Shown here piece by piece: positions 1 to 5,052 of a stretch of DNA of 10,878 bases (position 1 is the stretch's first letter; every line of letters starts with the position of its first letter). The notes beneath the pieces were generated by a model. The model had not been told where the DNA came from. It searched no databases and saw nothing but the letters and a program-made list of their open reading frames with translations. This DNA is from Solirubrobacteraceae bacterium (GTDB lineage: Bacteria > Actinomycetota > Thermoleophilia > Solirubrobacterales > Solirubrobacteraceae), in NCBI GenBank assembly GCA_025935735.1, contig JAICUS010000156.1, positions 1 through 10,878 on the forward strand, given 5' to 3'. The position numbers and the translations under genes were made by a program.

Positions 1-26
1 CCCGCCGCCCGCGGCCTCCGACCGCG

Positions 27-85
27 CGCGGGCCGCTCCGCGGCGCCGCCTACCACCGCACGCGGGCCCGCCGCTCCGCGGCGCC
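27..85 (-). terminator. Tandem GC hairpins after the zinc-ribbon/SPOR gene
   Basis: Two copies of the same 16-bp sequence (32-47 and 70-85) lie 38 bp apart directly downstream of the minus-strand stop codon at 86-88. Each folds into a hairpin with a 3-base loop: stem 69-74/78-83 (6 bp) next to the stop, and stem 32-36/40-44 (5 bp) further on. There is no T-tract, so these would be the U-less kind of terminator or 3'-end stabilising hairpins often proposed for high-GC actinobacteria. They could also be a dispersed palindromic repeat. The rest of 1-85 holds no visible gene. Confidence 0.4.
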
Positions 86-799
86 CTACTGCTTGATCTG
101 CCGCACGTACGCGTCGTGATGCTGAGCCCGGACCGTGTCCAGGTTGCTCTGCGCCTCGCTCTTGGACCTGTAGTGGCCGGTGAACACGACCCAGTAGCCC
201 GCGTTCAGCGACGAGAAGTCGTCCGACTTGAGGATCCCCACGGTCTCGCCGGCGCTCTGGGCGGACGTGGCCACGCTCTCGGCCTTCGACTGCGTCGTGG
301 CCGACTCGATGATGATCGTCCACCCGTCGCCGCCGGTCCAGCCGGGGAAGCTGCCGGTGGCGCTCGTCGTCGGGCTGGCCGTCGCGCCGGGGGCGGGCGT
401 CGTCGTGGCGCCGGGGCTCGGCGACGGCGTCACGGTCGCGCCTGGCGCCGGCGTGGCGGTGCCGAACGGCGTCGTGGTCGGGAGCGGCGTGGTCGTGGGG
501 ACGGGCTGCGCCGCCGATGGCGTCGGCGTCGGTGTCGCGTTGGCGAGCTTCTCGGGCCCGTTGGCCAGCGCCACGATCAGCAGGACGACTCCGATCAGCG
601 CCAGCGCGCCCAAGCCGCCCGAGAGCATGATCGGCACCCGCCACCCGCGCGGCTCGGCCACTTCGGTCTCGGCCGCGGCGCCACAGGCCAGGCACCACTC
701 CTGATCGGGCGCGAGCGTGCTCCCGCACCGCGGGCACCGCCGCTCGGGCGGCGCCGGCGGCGTCGCCGCGTCATGCGGGGGAGGCGTGACCGTGCTCAT
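86..799 (-). CDS. Zinc-ribbon, single-pass membrane protein with SPOR-like C-terminal domain
   Basis: A 237-residue protein. Residues 21-40 form a zinc ribbon with two CxxC knuckles (Cys22, 25, 36, 39). One hydrophobic helix at about 55-78 follows, then a Pro/Thr/Ser/Ala-rich linker at about 88-150. The C-terminal domain (about 155-237) includes a GYWVVFTGHYRSKSEA stretch that resembles the second half of SPOR repeats, which bind denuded septal peptidoglycan. With one helix, the ribbon should be cytoplasmic and the SPOR-like domain outside the membrane. The ATG (799-797) overlaps the stop of the upstream zinc-ribbon gene as ATGA, so the two are probably co-translated. The zinc ribbon and membrane helix are clear. 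SPOR is my reading of a short motif, and the biological role is unknown. Confidence 0.85.
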   Translation of the reverse strand: MSTVTPPPHDAATPPAPPERRCPRCGSTLAPDQEWCLACGAAAETEVAEPRGWRVPIMLSGGLGALALIGVVLLIVALANGPEKLANATPTPTPSAAQPVPTTTPLPTTTPFGTATPAPGATVTPSPSPGATTTPAPGATASPTTSATGSFPGWTGGDGWTIIIESATTQSKAESVATSAQSAGETVGILKSDDFSSLNAGYWVVFTGHYRSKSEAQSNLDTVRAQHHDAYVRQIKQ

Positions 800-2610
800 C
801 GCCGCCGCTCCACCGGACTGAACGCCGAGCCATTGCGCCCCGCCGCCTCATCGTCCCGCTCGTCCCCGCCGGCCGCGGGCGCCGCGCCCTCCGCCGCCCG
901 CGGCTCCTCGCGCTCATCTTCGCGCGTGGCCGCGGCATGACGGCGATCCCCGGGCTCGCCGCCCGCCGGCGTCTCGGCACCCGCGGCCGTCTCGCCACCC
1001 GCGGTCTCGCCGGCCGCGGGGGCGTCGTCGTCGCCTGCCGCGGGCGTCTCGCCACCCGCGGTCTCGCCGGCCGCCGGGGCATCGCCGCCCCCCACCGGCG
1101 TCTCGCCAAGCGCGGTTTCGCCGGCCGCCGGAGCGTCGCCGGCTGCCGCGGGCGTCTCGCCAAGCGCGGTTTCGCCGGACGCCGGGGCGTCGCCGCCTGC
1201 CGCGGGCGTCTCGCCAAGCGCGGTTTCGCCGGACGCCGGAGCATCGCCGCCCGCCGCGGGAGTCTCCCCTTCCACGGATTCGCCGGTCGCCGGCGCTGCG
1301 CTGCCCGCGGCGTCTGTGCCGGCCGCCGGCGTCTCGCCGCCCACGGGTTCGCCGGCCGCCGGCGGCTCGGCGCCTCGGGGTTCGCCCGCCGCCGCGGCGA
1401 CTTCCTCGCCCGCGGTCTCGCTAGCTGCCGCGGGCGTCTCAGCGCCGCCGAGGACGCGGGTCGGCGCCTCGTCGGCGACCGTCGCGGCATCGTCGCCGGC
1501 CGACGGCTCGCCGCCCGCGGTCTGCGGGCCGGGAGCCGGCGTCTCGCTGCTCGCGATCACGCCGGTCGGCGCCTCGGCGCCGCTCGCCGCCGGCTCGTCT
1601 CCGCCGGCGCTCGCGGGGCGCTGCGGCCAGGCGAACTCGGGGTCGCCCGCGTGCAGCGGGGAGTACTCCTCGGTGGGCTGGTCGTGCGGCGGGGCAGCCG
1701 GCGGCTCGGCGGCGGCTGCGGGCGGGCCGGCCTCGTGGGCCACCGCGCGGCGCGCAGATTCCGTCAGCGGGAGGCCGCAGTGGAAGCAGTAGTGCGCGTC
1801 GCTGCCGAACAGCTCGCCGCAGTGCGGGCATTCGCCGCCGACGCCGGGCTCGCGGACGACGACGTGGCGCCGCACGTCGTCCAGCCGCAGCTCGAGCTCG
1901 TGCAGCTCGGTGTCCAGGCGCGTCAGCCGGGAGAGCTTCACCTCGCGCAGCCGCCGGTGCGCCTCGTGCTCGATGTCGCCGGCGGTGCGGTGAAGCTCGT
2001 AGACGAAGCCGCCGAGGTCGCGCAGCAGCACCTCGCGCGCGGCGCGGAGGAAGCTGACCCGCCTGCGCAGCCGGCTCCGCCGCGCGCTGGTGGGTGGCGC
2101 GGCCGCGAGCTCGTCGGGGTCGACGCCCGCCGGCAGGTCCGAGACCGGGAACATCGGCGCCGCGCCCGGCGCCGCGCCAAACGGCGCGGGCGGCTGGGCG
2201 GCGGGAGAAGGCTGGTGGACCACGGGATGGAGCGTCTGCGCCGGGTCGGCGCCGGCCGCGTCTCGCGGACCCGCCTCGGCGGCGTGCGGCACCCCACCGG
2301 CGGCCGGGCCGCTCGCCGCCGCGGCGGCTCCTTCGGCGCCCGCCGGCCCAGCGGCTCCTTCGCCGCCCGCCGCGCCAGCGGCTCCTGCGCCGCTCGTCTC
2401 GCCGCCCCGCTGGTACGTGGTCGGCTGGTCGTCGTCGCGCAGCACGCGCGTCTGCGCCGCCGGGTCGACGAGCAGGGACTGGTGGCCGCCCGGCTCTGCG
2501 GGGGCGTTGGCAAGCGCGTCCGCGGCTCCCGGCTCCGCCTGGGCGGGTGGCTCTGCGCCTTCGGGACCGTCGGAGCGCCGGCTGGACAGGCGTCGGAACA
2601 GGCCGCTCAT
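796..2610 (-). CDS. Large low-complexity zinc-ribbon protein with coiled coil and 18-residue repeats
   Basis: About 604 residues from the ATG at 2610; an in-frame GTG at 2625 would add five. Layout: an Ala/Gly/Pro-rich disordered N-terminus (1-180); a charged helical, probably coiled-coil segment (about 186-253); a zinc ribbon CPHC-x10-CFHC (Cys261, 264, 275, 278); then an acidic Ala/Gly/Glu/Pro/Thr-rich tail with five tandem repeats of the type GETPAAGGDAPASGETAL (about 448-538). No membrane segment or enzyme motif is visible, so it is probably a cytoplasmic scaffold or adaptor. The minus frame is preferred over the long open frames on the other strand because of the ribbon, the helical segment and the ATGA overlap with the next gene. 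The ATG at 2610 overlaps the stop of a six-codon ORF starting at 2627. I do not recognise the family and assign no function. Confidence 0.75.
   Translation of the reverse strand: MSGLFRRLSSRRSDGPEGAEPPAQAEPGAADALANAPAEPGGHQSLLVDPAAQTRVLRDDDQPTTYQRGGETSGAGAAGAAGGEGAAGPAGAEGAAAAASGPAAGGVPHAAEAGPRDAAGADPAQTLHPVVHQPSPAAQPPAPFGAAPGAAPMFPVSDLPAGVDPDELAAAPPTSARRSRLRRRVSFLRAAREVLLRDLGGFVYELHRTAGDIEHEAHRRLREVKLSRLTRLDTELHELELRLDDVRRHVVVREPGVGGECPHCGELFGSDAHYCFHCGLPLTESARRAVAHEAGPPAAAAEPPAAPPHDQPTEEYSPLHAGDPEFAWPQRPASAGGDEPAASGAEAPTGVIASSETPAPGPQTAGGEPSAGDDAATVADEAPTRVLGGAETPAAASETAGEEVAAAAGEPRGAEPPAAGEPVGGETPAAGTDAAGSAAPATGESVEGETPAAGGDAPASGETALGETPAAGGDAPASGETALGETPAAAGDAPAAGETALGETPVGGGDAPAAGETAGGETPAAGDDDAPAAGETAGGETAAGAETPAGGEPGDRRHAAATREDEREEPRAAEGAAPAAGGDERDDEAAGRNGSAFSPVERRR
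997..1269 (-). repeat. Tandem 54-bp coding repeats (five units)
   Basis: Units lie at 1216-1269, 1162-1215, 1108-1161, 1054-1107 and a 57-bp one at 997-1053, read in the minus frame of the large zinc-ribbon gene. Each encodes an 18-residue unit of the form GETPAAGGDAPASGETAL. The first three share the exact block AAGCGCGGTTTCGCCGG (plus strand) and differ at only a few of 54 positions. The last two are more diverged, with one codon inserted in the final unit. The pattern fits in-frame expansion by slippage or unequal crossing-over of a disordered linker. Confidence 0.85.
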
Positions 2611-2652
2611 GGGTCGGCGGGGCACATCGCAGGCTCAGGCCCCGCGCGGTCG

Positions 2653-2658
2653 AGTATA
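2653..2658 (-). promoter_or_regulatory. Candidate -10 hexamer TATACT for the two zinc-ribbon genes
   Basis: On the minus strand 2658-2653 reads TATACT, one base from the sigma-70 consensus and a fit to the actinobacterial TAnnnT pattern. Transcription would begin near 2646, giving about 36 nt of leader to the ATG at 2610. No good -35 hexamer is visible at 16-18 bp. A nested dyad (2659-2683) lies immediately upstream of the hexamer. Confidence 0.5.
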
Positions 2659-2683
2659 GGGTCGCCCTGCGGGCCCACGACCC
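2659..2683. promoter_or_regulatory. Dyad next to the -10 hexamer, possible operator
   Basis: GGGTCG (2659-2664) and CGACCC (2678-2683) are perfect 6-bp inverted arms with a 13-bp spacer, and an inner GCCC-TGC-GGGC (2664-2674) is nested inside. The arms abut the TATACT hexamer and occupy the spacer and -35 zone on the minus strand, where a repressor would normally sit. It could also act as an RNA hairpin between the glycosyltransferase and the zinc-ribbon gene, but no T-run follows. Confidence 0.35.
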
Positions 2684-2709
2684 AACAACGCACCGGCGGC
2701 CGGCGAGGT

Positions 2710-2735
2710 TCGCGAAAGCGACCGCGACTTCGCGA
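2710..2735 (-). terminator. Hairpin after the glycosyltransferase gene
   Basis: TCGCGAA (2710-2716) and TTCGCGA (2729-2735) are perfect 7-bp inverted arms around a 12-base spacer, about 20 nt beyond the stop codon at 2755-2757 of the minus-strand glycosyltransferase. It is a plausible transcript-end hairpin. There is no U-tract, so termination would be of the U-less kind or the site may only protect the 3' end. Confidence 0.4.
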
Positions 2736-2754
2736 TCGAGCGCCGGCGCCCGCC

Positions 2755-3690
2755 TCAGGCGCCCCGCTCGTCGAGGAGATCCCGCCAGGCGGCCACGAGG
2801 CGGTCCGCCATCGCGTCGGCCGAGAACAGCCGCGCGCGCTCGCGCCCGGCCCCGCGGGGGTCGGCCGTGGCGAGGTGCGGGCGCAGCGCGGCCCGCCACG
2901 CCTCGCGGTCCCACGGCGCGCAATAGGCGCCGTCGATCCCGCCGAGCGCCACGGGATGGATGCCCACCGGGGTCGCGAACGCGGGGACGTCGCAGGCGAG
3001 CGCCTCCAGCACGGACAGCCCGAACGCCTCCTTCTCCGAGGGGACCAGCACGGCGTTGGCCGCGTTGATCCAGTACGGCACCTCTGCGGGCGCGACGCCG
3101 CCGAGCGTGACCAGCCGCGCGTCGCCGGCGGCCTCGACCGCGCGGTCGTAGCGCTTCAGCGGCCGCGACGGATCGTGCGGGAACAACAGGTAAGGGCCGG
3201 CCGGATCGAGCCCCAACCGTGCCCGCGCCTCCACGCGCGGGATCGGCCGGAACCGCTCCAAGTCGATCCCGACCGGCAGCACGGCGACCCGCCGCGTGGT
3301 ACCGGCTCCCGGCAGGTTGGCGCTGAACTCGCGCGACACCGCGATGGTCAGCGCGGTGAACGGGAGCACCGCCCGCGTGGCCAGATACGAGCGCCGCACC
3401 AGCAGGTCGTTGCCGTGCAGCGTGACCGCCACCGGCCCGAGCCGCGCCAGAACCGCCGGCCACGCGGTCAGGCCGAAGTGCGCGTGGACGACGTCGAACC
3501 GGCGCCCGCGGTAGCGGCGGCGCAGCCCCGCGGCCGCCCGGACGAGCGCCCGCGGCCCCGGCCCGAACGCGTACAGCTCGATTTCCAGATCCCCGCGGCG
3601 CCGCAGCGCCTCAACTTGGTCGCGCACGAACGGCCCGAGCGCCGGCCGCTCGCGCGTGGGATACATGTTCGTGACCACCAGGACCCGCAT
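2755..3690 (-). CDS. GT4-type (GT-B fold) glycosyltransferase
   Basis: A 311-residue protein, slightly short for family GT4 (usually 340-400). The N-terminal Rossmann half starts MRVLVVTNMYPTRERPALGP and continues with DVVHAHFGL (66-74) and VTLHGNDLL (89-97), typical acceptor-side elements. The C-terminal half has the EX7E signature (Glu221 and Glu229 in EAFGLSVLE), which contacts the donor nucleotide sugar in this family. It would transfer a sugar from a nucleotide-activated donor to an envelope glycolipid or polysaccharide; donor and acceptor cannot be told from sequence. The frame stays open upstream to 3762, but the ATG at 3690 puts the conserved first strand at the N-terminus and has TAGGGT just upstream, implying a 4-nt leader. 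It is transcribed divergently from the prepilin gene, and no other polysaccharide gene is in the window. Confidence 0.88.
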   Translation of the reverse strand: MRVLVVTNMYPTRERPALGPFVRDQVEALRRRGDLEIELYAFGPGPRALVRAAAGLRRRYRGRRFDVVHAHFGLTAWPAVLARLGPVAVTLHGNDLLVRRSYLATRAVLPFTALTIAVSREFSANLPGAGTTRRVAVLPVGIDLERFRPIPRVEARARLGLDPAGPYLLFPHDPSRPLKRYDRAVEAAGDARLVTLGGVAPAEVPYWINAANAVLVPSEKEAFGLSVLEALACDVPAFATPVGIHPVALGGIDGAYCAPWDREAWRAALRPHLATADPRGAGRERARLFSADAMADRLVAAWRDLLDERGA

Positions 3691-3700
3691 GTCGCAGCGG

Positions 3701-3706
3701 ACCCTA
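3701..3706 (-). promoter_or_regulatory. Candidate -10 (TAGGGT) giving a near-leaderless glycosyltransferase mRNA
   Basis: Minus strand 3706-3701 reads TAGGGT, matching TAnnnT. With the usual six-base gap, transcription would begin at 3694, four nucleotides before the ATG at 3690. It is the right half of a CCCTAGGG palindrome (3702-3709). Its AGGG could instead serve as a distant Shine-Dalgarno, so the call is tentative. Confidence 0.35.
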
Positions 3707-3735
3707 GGGAACGACGCCGCGCGTGCCGCCCGCTG

Positions 3736-3772
3736 CGCACTTTTGGCACAGATTTGTCGCACTTTCTTGGCA
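3736..3772. repeat. Direct repeat at 22-bp pitch in the divergent control region
   Basis: CGCACTTTTGGCA (3736-3748) and CGCACTTTCTTGGCA (3758-3772) are near-identical direct repeats starting 22 bp apart, about two helical turns. They lie in the most A/T-rich part of the gap between the divergent glycosyltransferase and prepilin genes. This arrangement is typical of tandem activator or repressor sites. I could not place a convincing -10 hexamer for the prepilin transcript. Confidence 0.45.
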
Positions 3773-3803
3773 AACGCGTGTAGATCCGTTCAGTCGCCGC
3801 CCC

Positions 3804-3880
3804 GAGACTCCCTCCATGCCCCGCGAGCCGGGGCGCCGGCCCCGGGCAACGGGGAGTTTCTGAGCCTTCCGAGGGAGAGC
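3804..3880 (+). promoter_or_regulatory. Structured leader of the prepilin gene with two exclusive pairings
   Basis: GAGACTCCC (3804-3812) can pair with GGGAGTTTC (3852-3860) as a 9-bp stem with one G-U pair. That stem encloses a GC hairpin, GCCCCG (3818-3823) with CGGGGC (3829-3834). Alternatively CTCCCTC (3808-3814) is exactly complementary to GAGGGAG (3871-3877), the Shine-Dalgarno of the prepilin gene. Because 3808-3812 is used in both, the structures exclude each other: one frees and one hides the ribosome site. I could not match the region to the GEMM/c-di-GMP or ydaO/c-di-AMP riboswitch patterns I remember, so it is only riboswitch-like. Confidence 0.45.
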
Positions 3881-3881
3881 G

Positions 3882-4085
3882 ATGTACGAGTTGATGGGGC
3901 GCGCGCACGCCGCGCTGTCGCGCGAGCGCGGACAGGGGACCGTGGAATACGTCGGGCTGGTGCTGCTGCTCGCAGTGCTGCTGGCCGGCGTGGTGACCGC
4001 GAGCAAGAGCTTCAAGGACACCGGGATCGCCGAGGCGGTCGTGAAGAAGCTCAAGGCGGCGATCGACAGCGTCGGGAACGTCTGA
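3882..4085 (+). CDS. Flp/TadE-type (IVb) prepilin-like small protein
   Basis: A 67-residue protein with a short charged leader ending in RERG, then QGTVEYVGLVLLLAVLLAGVV. Gly17 at -1, Glu22 at +5 and Tyr23 at +6 match the G/xxxxEY prepilin peptidase site of Flp pilins and Tad pseudopilins, followed directly by one hydrophobic helix (about 23-42). A short amphipathic C-terminus (about 45-67) completes a typical Flp-length subunit. After cleavage by a TadV/CpaA-type peptidase it should be assembled by Tad machinery, none of which is encoded here. The ATG at 3882 has a clear Shine-Dalgarno (GAGGGAG, 3871-3877). The gene stands alone between a divergent glycosyltransferase and murI, with a structured leader that may control translation. 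Confidence 0.85.
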   Translation: MYELMGRAHAALSRERGQGTVEYVGLVLLLAVLLAGVVTASKSFKDTGIAEAVVKKLKAAIDSVGNV

Positions 4086-4137
4086 GCCTGCCGTGGGGGC
4101 GGTGAGCCGGAGGGACGGGCGGCGCGTGGGAGGCCAA

Positions 4138-4164
4138 GCCGTACGGCCTGCGTGCCAGACTGGC
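4138..4164. promoter_or_regulatory. Two adjacent palindromes and CAGACT hexamer before murI
   Basis: GCCGTACGGC (4138-4147) is a perfect 10-bp palindrome, and GCCAGACTGGC (4154-4164) is an 11-base palindrome with a central A. The second contains CAGACT (4156-4161), one base from the actinobacterial TAGACT-type -10; its spacing would put the transcript start exactly on the GTG at 4168. The palindromes could be operator sites over that promoter. No good -35 is seen. Confidence 0.35.
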
Positions 4165-4167
4165 GGC

Positions 4168-5052
4168 GTGGTCGCGCCGCCCGTCCCTCCGTCCGCGCCC
4201 GACGAGCTGCGCCGGCGTCCCGTCGGCGTGTTCGACTCGGGCGTCGGCGGGCTCACCGTCCTGCACGAGCTGCTCGTCCAGCTGCCGCACGAGGACTTCG
4301 TGTACTTCGCCGACTCCGCCCGGGTGCCGTACGGCCCGCGCCATCGCACCGAGATCGAGGCGTTCTCGCTCGAGGTCGCGGAGGAGCTGCTGGCCCGGCG
4401 CATCAAGCTGCTCGTGCTGGCGTGCAACACCGCCTCCGCTGCGGCGCTGCCGGCGCTGCGCGAGCGGCTGATGCAGACGACGCTCGGCGTGGACGTGCTC
4501 GGCGTCGTGCAGCCGGGCGCCGTGCAGGCCGTGGCCGCGACCCGCAACGGCCGCGTCGGCTACATGGCCACCGAGGCGACCGTGGCCAGCGGCGCCTACG
4601 AGCGGGCGATCGCCGCGGCGGACCCGTTCGTCACCGTCACCGCCGTCGCCTGTCCGGAGCTCGTGCCGCTGATCGAGCGCGGCTCGCCGTTCGACGCGCG
4701 GATGGTCGAGGCCGTCCGCCACTACACCCGGGCGCTGCGCGAGGCGGAGGTCGACACGGTGATCCTCGGCTGCACCCACTACCCGCTGATCCGGCCGATG
4801 CTCCAGCGGCTGCTCGGCCGCGGCGTGGAGATCGTCAGCTCCGGCGTGCCCGTCGCCCGCCAGGTCGAGCACGTCCTGGGCAGCCGCGGCCTGGGCAATC
4901 CGCGCGCCGGCGAGGGCGACTACCGCTTCCTGTCCTCCGGCGATCCAGAGGCCCTGCGCGCCCTCGGCACGCGCTTCCTCCAGCTCCCGCTCGGTCCGGT
5001 CGAGCACGTGGAGCTCGCCGGCCTTCCCGAGCTCGCCGAGGCAGGGCGATGA
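4168..5052 (+). CDS. murI: Glutamate racemase
   Basis: MurI interconverts L- and D-glutamate in the cytoplasm and supplies D-Glu for peptidoglycan stem peptides. From the GTG at 4168 it has 294 residues, normal to slightly long for the family. Diagnostic elements are FDSGVGGLTVL (22-32, with Asp23 and Ser24), FVYFADSARVPYG (44-56), the first catalytic cysteine in LACNTASA (Cys86) and the second in GCTHYPLI (Cys202). The frame is open back to a GTG at 4093, with further GTGs at 4102 and 4126, so the start is uncertain. I prefer 4168 because it leaves only a short N-terminal tail and sits where a CAGACT hexamer would begin a leaderless transcript. The stop overlaps the rph start as ATGA, implying translational coupling. 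Confidence 0.95.
   Translation: MVAPPVPPSAPDELRRRPVGVFDSGVGGLTVLHELLVQLPHEDFVYFADSARVPYGPRHRTEIEAFSLEVAEELLARRIKLLVLACNTASAAALPALRERLMQTTLGVDVLGVVQPGAVQAVAATRNGRVGYMATEATVASGAYERAIAAADPFVTVTAVACPELVPLIERGSPFDARMVEAVRHYTRALREAEVDTVILGCTHYPLIRPMLQRLLGRGVEIVSSGVPVARQVEHVLGSRGLGNPRAGEGDYRFLSSGDPEALRALGTRFLQLPLGPVEHVELAGLPELAEAGR

Noticed and set aside
997..1269. CRISPR array
   Set aside because: Repeats are contiguous 54-bp coding units with no unique spacers, in frame with a protein-coding gene.
1439..3463. 674-codon minus-strand frame in a third reading frame
   Set aside because: Arg/Ala/Gly salad crossing two real genes and their intergenic gap; no motifs.
3743..3760. Sigma-54-like TTGGCAC element before the prepilin gene
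   Set aside because: The -12 GC is not at the required spacing from the -24 GG, and this factor is generally absent from actinobacteria.
937..3783. 948-codon plus-strand open frame antisense to the zinc-ribbon and glycosyltransferase genes
   Set aside because: Arg/Gly/Ala-rich with no recognisable domain; its openness follows from extreme GC bias and the 54-bp repeats. The opposite strand has a zinc ribbon, an EX7E motif and coupled starts.
3770..3884. Known c-di-GMP (GEMM) riboswitch, suggested by GGCAAAC at 3769-3775 and the pilin context
   Set aside because: The second conserved GACGCAAAGCC-like half and the tetraloop receptor pattern are not present; kept only as an undefined switch-like leader.
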